From the NCBI GenBank assembly GCA_964384215.1, contig CAYLLB010000013.1, forward strand, positions 45,064 through 109,063: DNA of 64,000 nt. Direction: 5' to 3'. The translations under genes and the position numbers were made by a program. The first letter of the stretch is position 1. Each line of letters starts with the position of its first letter. Below the pieces are notes generated by a model. That model was not told the origin of the DNA and made no database searches. It saw only the letters and a list, made by a program, of their open reading frames with translations. The stretch is from JAJFUV01 sp964384215 (GTDB lineage: Bacteria > Acidobacteriota > Terriglobia > Bryobacterales > Bryobacteraceae). Positions 33,646 to 43,234 of this stretch are shown here, piece by piece.

Positions 33646-35870
33646 GCGCCATCACTCCCGAAATGGTCGCCGCCCACCAGTTGTCGGCGGCGGAATATGA
33701 CAAGATCGTCTCGCTGCTTGGCCGCGAGCCAACCTACACCGAGCTGGGCATCTTCAGCGTGATGTGGAGCGAGCACTGTTCCTATAAGAGCTCGCGCCTG
33801 CACCTGAAGAAGCTGCCCACGCGTAGCAAGCTGGTGCTCTGCGGCCCCGGCGAGAACGCGGGGATCATCGACATCGGCGACGGGTACGCCATCGCCTTCA
33901 AGATCGAATCCCACAACCACCCCAGCTTCATCGAGCCGTTCCAAGGCGCCGCCACCGGCGTCGGCGGCATCCTGCGGGATATCTTCACCATGGGCGCGCG
34001 TCCCATCGCCGTCATGGATTCGCTGCGCTTCGGCCCGCCCACCGACCCGTCGTGCGGCGCCCGCAACGCGCGCATCGTCGACGGCGTGGTGGCCGGCATC
34101 GCGCACTACGGCAACTGTTTCGGCGTGCCCACCGTTGGCGGCGAGTGCCTTTTTGAGCCGTGCTACAACGGCAACCCGCTGGTGAACGTTTTCGCGCTGG
34201 GCGTTTTCAAGACCGACGAAATCTTTTACGCCCGCGCTTCCGGTGTCGGCAATCCGGTGATTTACGTGGGCGCCAAGACGGGCCGCGACGGCATACACGG
34301 CGCCTCGATGGCGTCGGCTGAGTTCACCGAAGAATCCAAGCAGAAGCGCCCCAACGTGCAGGTGGGCGATCCGTTCATGGAAAAGCTCCTGCTCGAAGCC
34401 TGCCTGGAAGCCATGAAGACCGGCGCTATTGTCGGCATACAGGACATGGGCGCGGCGGGATTGACCTGCTCGACGTGCGAGATGGGCAGCCGCGGCGGCA
34501 CAGGCATCGAGATCGAACTGGACCTGGTTCCGCAGCGCGCCACCGGCATGACGCCCTACGAGATCATGCTCTCGGAATCGCAGGAGCGCATGCTCCTGGT
34601 GGCCGAAAAGGGGCGCGAGGAAGAAGTCTTCCGCGTTTTCCGCAAGTGGGGATTGGACGCGGTTACGATCGGCCAAGTCACCGACGACGGCATCCTGCGC
34701 GTGCGCCATCACGGCGAAGTGGTGGCCGAGATTCCCAGTCGCGACCTCGCCGACGAAGCACCGCTCTATGATCGTCCGTACACAGCGCCCCTCCGCGTGG
34801 CGCCGATGGAAGGGCCCGAGTTCCAGAGCGCCAGCCTCGGCGACGATCTGCTCAAGTTGATCGCAAGCGGTGACATCTGCTCCAAGCGCTGGATTTACGA
34901 GCAGTACGATTACATGGTCCGCACCAACACGACGGCGGGCCCGGGCGCCGACGCCGCCGTGGTGCGCATCAAGGAAACCGGGACGTCCATCGCCATGGCG
35001 CTGGACGGCAACGGTCGTTACGCCAGCCTGTCGCCCCGTGAGGGCGCCAAGTTGGCCGTGGCCGAATGTTGCCGCAACCTCTCCGTGGCGGGAGCGCTGC
35101 CGGTGGCCGCCACCAACTGCCTGAACTTTGGCAACCCCGAGCGCCCCGAGATCATGGGCCAGCTAGTGGAAGCCATCGAGGGCATGGGCGAGGCGTGCAG
35201 TTTCTTCGAAACACCCATCACGGGCGGCAATGTCAGCCTGTACAACGAAACCCTGGGTGAGCCCATCTTCCCCACCCCGGTGCTCGGCATCGTGGGCGTG
35301 ATGAAGACGGCAGCGCCGGTGACGGTGGATTTCAAGGGCCCCGACCGCACCATTCTGATCGTGGGCGGTTTGGGCGATTGCGACCTCACACGCTTCGGTG
35401 GCACCCAGTACGCCAAAGTGATTCTCGACCGGATGTGGGGACTCCCACCCGCGCTCGACATGGGTTACGAAAAGTGCATGCAGGCCACGGTGCGCGAAAT
35501 GGTCTGCGCGGGCTTGGCCGATTCTATTCACGACATCTCCGACGGTGGACTGGCCGTGGCGCTGGCCGAGTGCTCGTTCGGCCCCACAGCCACGGGTGCC
35601 GTGATCGACCTGGACTCCGACATGCGGCCCGAGTTTCTCCTGTTCCACGAAGGCCCCTCGCGCGCGATCATTTCTACCACGAAACCGGAAGCCGTAGCGG
35701 CCATCGCCGCGCGCCACGGCGTCGCTGTCGTTCGCGCCGGTGTTAGCATGAAAGAGCGGTTGGTCATCCGCAATCGGGGCAACGTTCTGGTGGATTTGGG
35801 GACGCGTGAGTTGCGCAAGAACTGGGACGGGGCGCTCGCCAGGCTTCTGAGCGGGAAAGTTACGCACTAG
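33642..35870 (+). CDS. purL: Phosphoribosylformylglycinamidine synthase subunit II
   Basis: This 742-residue small-type PurL converts FGAR to FGAM with ATP, acting with PurQ and PurS. Conserved stretches include FSVMWSEHCSYKSSR, FKIESHNHPSFIEPFQG, GGILRDIFTMGARP and DSIHDISDGGLAVALAE. Length and lack of a fused glutaminase domain show the three-protein (PurSQL) form, so a purS elsewhere in the genome is expected. ATGA overlap with purQ fixes the start. Confidence 0.96.
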   Translation: MSAITPEMVAAHQLSAAEYDKIVSLLGREPTYTELGIFSVMWSEHCSYKSSRLHLKKLPTRSKLVLCGPGENAGIIDIGDGYAIAFKIESHNHPSFIEPFQGAATGVGGILRDIFTMGARPIAVMDSLRFGPPTDPSCGARNARIVDGVVAGIAHYGNCFGVPTVGGECLFEPCYNGNPLVNVFALGVFKTDEIFYARASGVGNPVIYVGAKTGRDGIHGASMASAEFTEESKQKRPNVQVGDPFMEKLLLEACLEAMKTGAIVGIQDMGAAGLTCSTCEMGSRGGTGIEIELDLVPQRATGMTPYEIMLSESQERMLLVAEKGREEEVFRVFRKWGLDAVTIGQVTDDGILRVRHHGEVVAEIPSRDLADEAPLYDRPYTAPLRVAPMEGPEFQSASLGDDLLKLIASGDICSKRWIYEQYDYMVRTNTTAGPGADAAVVRIKETGTSIAMALDGNGRYASLSPREGAKLAVAECCRNLSVAGALPVAATNCLNFGNPERPEIMGQLVEAIEGMGEACSFFETPITGGNVSLYNETLGEPIFPTPVLGIVGVMKTAAPVTVDFKGPDRTILIVGGLGDCDLTRFGGTQYAKVILDRMWGLPPALDMGYEKCMQATVREMVCAGLADSIHDISDGGLAVALAECSFGPTATGAVIDLDSDMRPEFLLFHEGPSRAIISTTKPEAVAAIAARHGVAVVRAGVSMKERLVIRNRGNVLVDLGTRELRKNWDGALARLLSGKVTH

Positions 35871-35881
35871 GGTCGAAGAAA

Positions 35882-37297
35882 ATGCTGGATGGTTTTCACG
35901 AGGAGTGTGGTGTTGTCGCCATCTATGGGCATCCGGAAGCCGCCAACCTGGCTTACCTTGCCCTGTATGCATTGCAACACCGCGGCCAGGAGAGCGCCGG
36001 CATCGCCGCCAGCGACGGAGTGCACCTGGAGTGCTTCCGTGACATGGGTCACGTGGCCGACATCTTCACTCCCCGCGTAATCGCTTCCCTGCCCGGACGT
36101 TACGCCATCGGCCATACTCGCTACTCCACCGCCGGCGATACGGTGCTGCTCAACGCCCAGCCCTTCGCCGTCAACTGCAATAAGGGCCAGATCGCCGTCG
36201 CGCACAACGGCAACATCACCAACGCCGCGGAGTTGCGCGCCAAGCTGGAGCGCGAAGGCTCCATCTTCCAGGCCAGCAGCGACACCGAGGTGATCCTGCA
36301 CCTGATGGCACGTTCCAGGGAACGTACGCTGGCGGCCGCGCTGCGAGAGGCGCTGCTGGAACTGGAAGGCGCGTTTTCACTGGTGCTGCTCACTGAGAAT
36401 CGCATGATCGTGGCGCGCGATCCGCAGGGCTTCCGTCCGCTGGCCATGGGACAGATGGAACTGTCCGGGGGCCGCGTGTGTTACGCGTTCGCCTCGGAAA
36501 CCTGCGCGTTCGACTTGATCGGCGCCACATACATGGGCGAGGTCGAACCAGGCGAGATGATTTCGATCGGTCCGGAAGGGTTTACCCGTGAGCGTTATGC
36601 GCCCGAAGCCCCACGCGCCCAGTGCGTCTTCGAGCACGTCTATTTCTCCCGCCCGGATTCCATCGTGTTCGGCCGCGCCGTGCAGGAATCCCGGGAACTC
36701 CTGGGCCGCCTGCTGGCACGCGAGCATCCGGTGGAGGCCGACGTCGTAGTGCCCGTGCCGGACTCGGGCGTCACGGCAGCCATCGGTTACGCAGCCGAAA
36801 GCCGCATTCCGTACCGCCAGGCACTCATCCGCAACCACTACGTGGGCCGGACATTCATCGAACCTTCCCAGGCAATTCGCGATTTCGGCGTAAAGCTGAA
36901 GCTGAACCCGGTGCGGCACCTGCTTGAAGGCCGCCGTGTGGTATTGGTGGACGATTCGATTGTACGCGGCACGACGTCGCGCAAGATCGTGCGCATGGTC
37001 CGCAGCGCGGGAGCGCGTGAAGTACACCTGCGCATCTCCTGCCCGCCCACGGTCTCGCCATGCTTTTATGGCGTGGACACGCCGACCAAACGCGAACTGA
37101 TCGGCGCGAATAACACCGTGGAAGAAATCCGGCGATTCGTGGAGGCCGACTCCCTCGGCTACCTCTCGCTCGGCAGCCTGCGCGAAGCCGTCGCCGATCA
37201 CGACTGCAACTACTGTTACGCCTGCTACACCGGCGACTACCCCACCGAACTGGTCAACTTGGAGGAACTGATGGCCAAGCGTGGGGAGCGGCGCTGA
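35882..37297 (+). CDS. purF: Amidophosphoribosyltransferase
   Basis: This 471-residue enzyme starts purine synthesis by transferring glutamine ammonia to PRPP. The glutaminase nucleophile is C9, exposed after removal of an 8-residue propeptide (MLDGFHEE). The PRPP loop is VVLVDDSIVRGTTSRKIV. The C-terminal cysteines (DCNYCYACYTG and ISCPPTVSPC) suggest the Fe-S cluster form known in Bacillus. It follows purL by 11 bp. Confidence 0.96.
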   Translation: MLDGFHEECGVVAIYGHPEAANLAYLALYALQHRGQESAGIAASDGVHLECFRDMGHVADIFTPRVIASLPGRYAIGHTRYSTAGDTVLLNAQPFAVNCNKGQIAVAHNGNITNAAELRAKLEREGSIFQASSDTEVILHLMARSRERTLAAALREALLELEGAFSLVLLTENRMIVARDPQGFRPLAMGQMELSGGRVCYAFASETCAFDLIGATYMGEVEPGEMISIGPEGFTRERYAPEAPRAQCVFEHVYFSRPDSIVFGRAVQESRELLGRLLAREHPVEADVVVPVPDSGVTAAIGYAAESRIPYRQALIRNHYVGRTFIEPSQAIRDFGVKLKLNPVRHLLEGRRVVLVDDSIVRGTTSRKIVRMVRSAGAREVHLRISCPPTVSPCFYGVDTPTKRELIGANNTVEEIRRFVEADSLGYLSLGSLREAVADHDCNYCYACYTGDYPTELVNLEELMAKRGERR

Positions 37298-37393
37298 AAG
37301 ACCCGGCCTTCCGCCCGCCTGCAAAGCCCAAGACAAGGCTCCACCGCCCCTGCGTCTCCTCGGTAAGTAGACCGCCGCGATCACCAGGTACGC

Positions 37394-37401
37394 GCTAAAA
37401 T
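37394..37401 (+). promoter_or_regulatory. -10 element (GCTAAAAT) for the YtxH gene
   Basis: GCTAAAAT lies 22 bases before the GTG at 37424, with a strong AAGGAGG ribosome site between them. It belongs to the GCTANNAT family seen at other promoters in the window. Confidence 0.45.
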
Positions 37402-37423
37402 ACAGGCACAAGGAGGGCTGGCT

Positions 37424-37684
37424 GTGAGGGTAAAACAAGTGGTAACTACTGTGGCTACAGCGCTGGTTGCCGGTGCCGTCGGAGCCGGCATGGCGCTGCT
37501 CTGGGCGCCGCAGTCCGGAGCCAGAACCAGACGGCTGATCCGGCGCAAGGCCGAGGATGTCGCCGGTGAGATCCGCGACATCTATGACTCGATCAAGGAA
37601 GCTGGTGGAGACGCCCGTCGGACAGTCTACAGGCTGAGTACGCGCCTGACGGAACCCAAGCCCGCAGGACGAGAGTCAAGTTGA
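37424..37684 (+). CDS. YtxH-domain small membrane protein
   Basis: This 86-residue protein has one N-terminal membrane helix (ATALVAGAVGAGMALLWAP) followed by the YtxH signature APQSGARTRRLI and an amphipathic helix. YtxH proteins are general-stress or envelope proteins of unknown function. The start is a GTG preceded by AAGGAGG six bases upstream, a site strong enough to fix it. Confidence 0.85.
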   Translation: MRVKQVVTTVATALVAGAVGAGMALLWAPQSGARTRRLIRRKAEDVAGEIRDIYDSIKEAGGDARRTVYRLSTRLTEPKPAGRESS

Positions 37685-37712
37685 GAAAAGGGAGAACTCG
37701 GAAGAATCTACA

Positions 37713-37740
37713 TTGATTCTTCCGTCCCGGATTTTACAAT
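37713..37740 (+). promoter_or_regulatory. Promoter of the second sialidase-like gene
   Basis: TTGATT (37713-37718), 16 bases, then TACAAT (37735-37740). The -10 ends seven bases before ATG 37748, so the mRNA probably starts at the ATG. Confidence 0.5.
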
Positions 37741-37747
37741 CAGTTCG

Positions 37748-38890
37748 ATGAACCGGCGAGACTTCGTGCTGGCGACGATGGGGAGTGGACTTTGCTACGC
37801 ACGCCCCGGTGAGCGTTGCCCTTACGCCACCGAGGTGCTGGCCGCGGCGCTCGAGAAACCGGACTTGCCGCGCTTGGCGGCCCACACGGTGGTAATCCAT
37901 GAGGCCGCGCCGGGCACGTATCAGTATTCACACCACCCGCACATCATTTGCGCATTCAACATCTTCCTGGCCATGTGGAGCTCTGGGATCGAGCGGGAGG
38001 ACCGGCCGGGGCAGCGCATTCTGTGGTCGCGCAGTGCGGATGGAATAGCGTGGTCAAAGCCGGAGATTCTGTCGGAGTGCCCGGAACCGCCATGGCGGTT
38101 AACCGCGGGCGGTTGGGCGACTTCGAACGGCCGTGTCCACGCGTTCATCAACCGCAACCGGTATCCCGAAACCGAGGCTTTGCACGCAGGCCTCATCTGG
38201 TATCCACCGCTGTACCTGGACGTGATGGAAGCCGGAACCGACTTGCGCTGGAGCGCGCCGCGCACCATCGATTCGGACATCGTGGGCAACGAAAGCCCGC
38301 GGCAAACCTCGGCCGGCACGTGGCTGCTGGCCGGCTACACGGCGAGGCTCGAATCCGGCGTCCTGCGAAGCTGCGCGGGTCCCGCCGAGGAGTACGTCTT
38401 CCATCCCGTCCCGCGCGTGCTCATCCCGAAGGAGGAGTTGAAGCGCGCGCGGCACACGCCTCCGCAGCGTCCTTTAGGCGAGCCTTCCTGGTACGAGCGC
38501 CGCGACAAGACGCTGGTGTGCTTCTTCCGCGACGATCACGCCTCGTTCCGATTGTTCGCCAGCGTCAGCGCCGACGATGGGATTACCTGGTCGCGTCCGC
38601 GCCAGACCAACATACCGGATGCGAAATCGAAATCCGCCGCCCTGGTGCTAAGCACAGGCTCGACGATCCTCGTCTCTAACCCTTGCGTCGCGCGCAAGCG
38701 CAACGTGCTGGCGGTCCTTGTAAGCAGGGACGGAACCAGGTTCGACTACGGGGCCATCCTCCGCGACGACGGCGAGCACCGATACGCCTATCCGAGCGTG
38801 ATTGAACGGGACGGCCGCATTTGGGTGATTTACTCCATCGATAAGCACAGGATCGCCGTGTCGAACTTCCCCGTGGCCGAGCTCGGCTGA
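37748..38890 (+). CDS. Sialidase-superfamily (BNR) protein with twin-arginine leader
   Basis: This 380-residue protein begins MNRRDFVLATMGSG, a Tat-type leader. The body is a sialidase-superfamily propeller with at least two recognisable Asp-box-like repeats (SRSADGIAWSKP; SADDGITWSRP) and a closing YAYPSVIERDGRIWVIYS strand. The hydrolysed glycoside is unknown. It is distinct in sequence from the gene at 20678. A promoter at 37713-37740 ends seven bases upstream of the ATG. Confidence 0.85.
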   Translation: MNRRDFVLATMGSGLCYARPGERCPYATEVLAAALEKPDLPRLAAHTVVIHEAAPGTYQYSHHPHIICAFNIFLAMWSSGIEREDRPGQRILWSRSADGIAWSKPEILSECPEPPWRLTAGGWATSNGRVHAFINRNRYPETEALHAGLIWYPPLYLDVMEAGTDLRWSAPRTIDSDIVGNESPRQTSAGTWLLAGYTARLESGVLRSCAGPAEEYVFHPVPRVLIPKEELKRARHTPPQRPLGEPSWYERRDKTLVCFFRDDHASFRLFASVSADDGITWSRPRQTNIPDAKSKSAALVLSTGSTILVSNPCVARKRNVLAVLVSRDGTRFDYGAILRDDGEHRYAYPSVIERDGRIWVIYSIDKHRIAVSNFPVAELG

Positions 38891-38957
38891 ACGCCCCAAA
38901 ATAATCTGCTGAGAATTTAACATTCACCGCGCCGGCGAGGGCGTACAACCGCCCTCC

Positions 38958-39209
38958 GTGATCTACATAGTCGAACCCAAAACGATGCCGGAGGCACGTG
39001 AGGCGAAGTTCAAAGGTTCCGTGATGCTCTCGATCATAGTGGACACCGAGGGCATCCCGCGAAACATCAAAGTCATCAAAGGCTCGAAATACGGTTTGAC
39101 CGAGAGCGCCGTTGAAGCAGTGAAGCAATGGCGCTTCAAGCCCGGTGGAAAGAATGGCAAGCCGGTGCGGGTGAGGGCTGTTGTAGAGATCAACTTCCGC
39201 CTATCGTGA
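38958..39209 (+). CDS. TonB C-terminal domain fragment, probably truncated
   Basis: The 83-residue frame is almost exactly one TonB C-terminal domain (AKFKGSVMLSIIVDTEGIPRN, then AVEAVKQWRFKPGGKNGKPV). It has no membrane helix. The family N-terminal part of the domain (RAGEGVQPPSVIY) is encoded in frame just upstream of the GTG at 38958, back to a TGA at 38910, but contains no ATG, GTG or TTG. So the GTG cuts into the domain, and the gene is either decayed or starts at a rare codon such as ATT 38922. It converges with copA, and the two coding ends overlap by 9 bp. Confidence 0.6.
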   Translation: MIYIVEPKTMPEAREAKFKGSVMLSIIVDTEGIPRNIKVIKGSKYGLTESAVEAVKQWRFKPGGKNGKPVRVRAVVEINFRLS

Positions 39210-41366
39210 CGACCGCAAGCGCAGGGAGTTGCCGACCACGCACACGCTCGAGAGAGCCATGGCGGCGCTGGCAAGCATCGGCGAAAGCTCCAGGCCGGTC
39301 CAGGGATAGAGCGCGCCGGCCGCTACCGGGATGCCCACCACGTTGTAGAAGAAGGCCCAGAACAGGTTCTGCCGGATGACGCGCAGCGCGGCGCGCGCCA
39401 GGCGCAAGGCGGAGGCGACGCGGTCCAGTCCCCCGGAGAGCAGCGTCACGTCGGAGGTTTCCCGGGCGATGTCTATGGCGGTGCCCATGGCGATGCCCAG
39501 GTCGGCCTGCGCCAGCGCCGGGGCGTCGTTGATGCCGTCGCCCACCATGGCGACCTTGGCGCCGGTTGCCTGCAGGCGAGCCACTTCGGCGGCCTTTTCG
39601 TTTGGCAGCACGCCGGCCAGCACACGCTCGATGCCTAACTCGCCGGCCACGCGCCGGGCGGTCACAGGATTATCGCCGGTCAGCATGGCAACATCGAGCC
39701 CCGCAGTCCGAAGCTCCGCGACAGCGGGCCGAGCTTCCACTCGCACGGTATCCTCCACGCGGATACGGCCGATGACGGCGCCGTCGAGCGACACGGCGAG
39801 AGTCGGCTCTCCGCTCGCCGAACTGACCTCTACCAGGCGCCCATCGACGCGGCCGCGCACGCCCTTGCCGACCAGGGCTTCGAAACCCGAAGCTTCCGGC
39901 ACGCTCAAAGATGCGGCACGCGCCACGATGGCCTTGCCGTAAGGGTGCTCGCTGAAGCGCTCGACGGCGGCGGCCAAGCGAAGGACTTCCTCGGCGGAAT
40001 AATTTCTTTCGGGCTGAATATCGACAACGCTGGGCGTGCCGGAAGTGAGTGTGCCGGTTTTGTCGAGCACCACGGTGGTAACCCGTCCTGCCGATTCCAG
40101 CGCGGCGCCGCTCTTGAACAGCATGCCCAACTGCGCCGCGCGCCCGGTGGCAACCACGATGGCAGTGGGAGTCGCCAGTCCCAGGGCGCATGGACAGGCG
40201 ATGATGAGCACGCTCACGAAGTGCAGCAGGGCTTGTTCTCCCGTTCCAACCATCCACCAGACAACCAACGTCGCCAAGGCCACCAGGATCACGGCGGGCG
40301 TGAACCACGCGGCCACCACGTCAGCCAGCCGCGCAATGGGAGCCTTCGACCCTTGCGCCCTTTCGACCATGGCGACGATCTGCGCGAGCACGGTGTCGGC
40401 GCCCACCTTGCGCGCCTCGAAACGGAACGCGCCCGCGCCGTTGATCGTGGCGGCATAGACGACCGCGCCCGCGGTCTTTTCGACCGGCGCGCTCTCGCCG
40501 GTGAGCGTGGACTCATCCACCGTGGAAGCGCCTTCCAGGACCACGCCGTCCACCGGGATGCGCTCGCCGGGCCGGATCACTACCACGTCGCCTGGCCGGA
40601 CGTGCTCGATGGGGATGCTCCCCTCCCTGCCTTCCCGGATCACGTTCGCCGTTCTAGGGGCGAGGCTCGAAAGTTTCCGAATGGCGTCCGAGGCCCGGCG
40701 GCGGGCGCGCGCTTCGAGCATCCGGCCCATCAGCACCAACGTGATGATGACCGCCGCGGATTCGAAGTAAACCGGCAGCGAGCCACCCAGAATAGTCGCC
40801 ACAGCCGAGTAAAAGAACGCCGCGCCCGTGCCGGTTGCCACCAGGGTGTTCATGTCCGCCGTGCGGCGGAGTAGTGCTTTCCAGGCGCTACTAAAGAAAC
40901 CGGAACCGCAGTAAAAAAGCACCGGCACGGTGAGAATGAACTGAACCCAGTGCGCGCCTTGAAAATGGATCAGCCCGTGCGACATGGCGATCACGAGGAC
41001 AGGCGCGCTCAGGATCACCGCGAGGATGAACTTACGTGCAAGCGTACGCGCTTCGGCGCGTTCGAGTTCGGCGGCGTCCTTCGGCATGGCTACGCCATAA
41101 CCCGCGGCGCGAACCGCCTCGGTTATGCGTGCCGTATTGGTTGCGGAAGCACTGTAGCGGACGCTCGCCCGGCGCGTGGCCAGGTTCACATGGGCCTCGG
41201 CCACGCCCGGCACACCGCGCAAGGCGCGCTCGACGTTATGCGCGCACCCGGCGCAGGTCATGCCCGTGATGGCCAAGTCGGCCGAAACCAGGGTACCGTC
41301 CGGCGTAGCTGGCTTCTGGTTCGGACGCGCCGCCCCCAGTTGAACCAGTCCCGGAGAGTTGCCCAT
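39201..41366 (-). CDS. copA: Copper-exporting P1B-type ATPase
   Basis: This 721-residue inner-membrane ATPase pumps Cu(I) out of the cytoplasm. It has one N-terminal heavy-metal-binding domain (GMTCAGC, C38 and C41), the transmembrane CPC motif (IIACPCALG), the phosphorylation motif DKTGTLTSG, the SEHPYG motif and the GDGINDAPAL hinge. The C-terminal helices have the Cu(I)-site YN (AFFYNVVGIP) and MxxS (PMLASAAMALSS) motifs. It follows the ceramidase-like gene by 41 bp on the same strand. Confidence 0.95.
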   Translation of the reverse strand: MGNSPGLVQLGAARPNQKPATPDGTLVSADLAITGMTCAGCAHNVERALRGVPGVAEAHVNLATRRASVRYSASATNTARITEAVRAAGYGVAMPKDAAELERAEARTLARKFILAVILSAPVLVIAMSHGLIHFQGAHWVQFILTVPVLFYCGSGFFSSAWKALLRRTADMNTLVATGTGAAFFYSAVATILGGSLPVYFESAAVIITLVLMGRMLEARARRRASDAIRKLSSLAPRTANVIREGREGSIPIEHVRPGDVVVIRPGERIPVDGVVLEGASTVDESTLTGESAPVEKTAGAVVYAATINGAGAFRFEARKVGADTVLAQIVAMVERAQGSKAPIARLADVVAAWFTPAVILVALATLVVWWMVGTGEQALLHFVSVLIIACPCALGLATPTAIVVATGRAAQLGMLFKSGAALESAGRVTTVVLDKTGTLTSGTPSVVDIQPERNYSAEEVLRLAAAVERFSEHPYGKAIVARAASLSVPEASGFEALVGKGVRGRVDGRLVEVSSASGEPTLAVSLDGAVIGRIRVEDTVRVEARPAVAELRTAGLDVAMLTGDNPVTARRVAGELGIERVLAGVLPNEKAAEVARLQATGAKVAMVGDGINDAPALAQADLGIAMGTAIDIARETSDVTLLSGGLDRVASALRLARAALRVIRQNLFWAFFYNVVGIPVAAGALYPWTGLELSPMLASAAMALSSVCVVGNSLRLRSSR

Positions 41367-41407
41367 ACTATTCAGGATGCAGGAGCGCCCGCTTACGTTG
41401 CCGGCGG

Positions 41408-42739
41408 CTACTTCGCCGGCTCGGTGGCGCGCATCAGGTTATCCACGCTTTCCGCTACGATTTCCTCCACTGCCGGCCGGAACGCAGCGGGCTGGCCGTA
41501 GGCGACCATGGCGCCGCCGCCTTCATAGCCGCCCTCCTTCAACACGCGCAGGGACGGAATGTAGGCGAAGACATCGTTGGAGTAGCCGGCAACCCAGGTC
41601 GTATCCCAGCCATATTGCGCCTTGAAGCGCAGAGCGTAGTCGACAACCACTTCACCGCCCATAATGATCAAATTGAGGTCCTTGCCGAACCGCCAGACCT
41701 GAAGCGGGTAGGGATACTGATCCGGCAGCTTGCCGTCGCGATCCAGTTGTGCCAGCAATAGCTTGGCTTGGCGGACCGTGTAAACCGAAGGATCGGAAAG
41801 ACGAGCTTGCAGCTCCGCGCGGGTCGGCGGCGTCTGGAACGGCAGATTGACGTGTTCAAATGCCGTGCGCAGTGGTCCCGCAACAGGCCGGGCCTTGGCA
41901 GCCAGAGCATTGTCAACGGCGACGGCCATTACCCGGCCGTAAGTCCGCGCCAGTTCCACCTTGCGCCGCGGCAAAGGGTTCGCGTCCGCGCCAGCGCCCG
42001 CCACAAACAGAAACTCCGCACCGGCATGTTCCTTTTCGAGTTCGGTCTGGGCGAAGCCCGGCCAATCGCCGCTGATCTGATTGATATCAAGCGTTGTGGC
42101 GTGGCAGGCGTAACCAAACACTGCGGCGCGCAACTTTCCGTCCGGCGCGCGTACGGCCAGCACGGGTACGTCCTGATCGACCGGCCCCGGCCATGCGCGG
42201 CGGGCGGCGTGCCGGCGATTGACAGCGAAGCCGGCCGTATCCTGCGAGAAGCTCAGCGTGGCGGGTGAAAGATTCTTCAGCGCGGCGCCGATGACATCCA
42301 CGGTCTGGTCGATGAGCCAGGCGGTGTAACGATCGATGACCGCAGTCTGCTCGGCGGAAATCTCGTAAGCCGGCCAGAGCATGCGGCCGATCACCGGCGC
42401 GCTGTGCGTGTGCGAGGATGTCAGCGCAATGCGATCGCGGGTGAGCGAGTATTTCGCGGCCGCGCGCGAAGCGATAACGTCCCCGACGTTCTTGGGGAAA
42501 CCCAACAGTTCGCTCGTAACCAGCACGGCACGCGCGCCGGACTCATCTTCAAGCGCCAGCGCCTTCACATATATGTCCGCCAGTACACCTTCGGATGGAT
42601 GCGTGCGGCTCCCATAGCCAGCCATGAAAATGGTTTCGCGCGGGGTGATGTTGACCTTCGCCAAACCCGCCTTCCAAGCCGCGCTAAGCGGCTGCAATAG
42701 AGTAGTGCAGAATAATCCTGCCAGCAAAAAGGTCCGCAT
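41408..42739 (-). CDS. Neutral/alkaline ceramidase-like secreted hydrolase
   Basis: This 443-residue protein resembles the N-terminal catalytic domain of neutral/alkaline non-lysosomal ceramidases. It has a signal peptide (MRTFLLAGLFCTTLLQPLSA), the family start KAGLAKVNITPRE, and likely zinc-site motifs SSHTHSAP and YACHATTL followed by SGDWPGFAQ. The lipid substrate is unproven, since many bacterial members are uncharacterised. The start is ATG 42739, because TATGAT (42747-42752) ends seven bases before it; the longer TTG-started frame to 42769 would contain that promoter. Confidence 0.87.
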   Translation of the reverse strand: MRTFLLAGLFCTTLLQPLSAAWKAGLAKVNITPRETIFMAGYGSRTHPSEGVLADIYVKALALEDESGARAVLVTSELLGFPKNVGDVIASRAAAKYSLTRDRIALTSSHTHSAPVIGRMLWPAYEISAEQTAVIDRYTAWLIDQTVDVIGAALKNLSPATLSFSQDTAGFAVNRRHAARRAWPGPVDQDVPVLAVRAPDGKLRAAVFGYACHATTLDINQISGDWPGFAQTELEKEHAGAEFLFVAGAGADANPLPRRKVELARTYGRVMAVAVDNALAAKARPVAGPLRTAFEHVNLPFQTPPTRAELQARLSDPSVYTVRQAKLLLAQLDRDGKLPDQYPYPLQVWRFGKDLNLIIMGGEVVVDYALRFKAQYGWDTTWVAGYSNDVFAYIPSLRVLKEGGYEGGGAMVAYGQPAAFRPAVEEIVAESVDNLMRATEPAK

Positions 42740-42746
42740 ACAGACC

Positions 42747-42754
42747 ATCATAGC
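42747..42754 (-). promoter_or_regulatory. -10 element (GCTATGAT) for the ceramidase-like gene
   Basis: GCTATGAT on the minus strand ends seven bases before ATG 42739. It matches the GCTANNAT family and predicts a leaderless mRNA. Confidence 0.4.
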
Positions 42755-42797
42755 TTGGCCGAAGAACAAGTACGGGATGCGGACCCGCAGGTCCGCG

Positions 42798-43181
42798 TCA
42801 GGAGGCTAGCGCGGCGGCCACCGCGGCAAGTACTTTCTCCACCTTCAAAGGTTTCTGCAGCGTACAATGGGCACCGAGCAGTTTGGCGATGTGGAGGAAC
42901 TCGCCGCCGAAAGCGCTGGACATGGCAATCACCTTGAGCGAGGGCCGCTCGCGCCGGATGGCTTGAATGGTTTCGAAGCCTTCCCGCTCCGGCATCACCA
43001 AGTCCGTCATCACGACATCGATGTGTTCACCTCGCACCAACTCCAAAGCCTTACCGCCGTCCGCCGCTTCCAGGACGCGATACCCACCGCTTTCGAGCAT
43101 CAGGCGAAGCACCTGACGCACGTCCTCGTCGTCATCGACAACCAAAACTACCGCCCCCGCCGGGGCGTCTTGGTACATCAT
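42798..43181 (-). CDS. Single-domain response regulator
   Basis: This is a receiver-only protein of about 127 residues. The acidic pocket (VVDDDED), the phospho-acceptor D60 (VMTDLVMPEREG) and the conserved Lys (LQKPLK) are intact, so it should accept phosphate. No output domain or kinase is attached. The start is uncertain: ATG 43181 is taken, but a GTG at 43202 would add seven residues. Confidence 0.9.
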   Translation of the reverse strand: MMYQDAPAGAVVLVVDDDEDVRQVLRLMLESGGYRVLEAADGGKALELVRGEHIDVVMTDLVMPEREGFETIQAIRRERPSLKVIAMSSAFGGEFLHIAKLLGAHCTLQKPLKVEKVLAAVAAALAS

Positions 43182-43234
43182 CTCCAAACCATCGTAATAC
43201 ACGCGGTACGCGCGAGAGAAGAACGCAACCCACT

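Noticed and set aside
33606..34712. 368-codon open frame antisense to purL
   Set aside because: It lies wholly opposite a clear purL and has a low-complexity Ala/Arg/His composition typical of the antisense of GC-rich genes.
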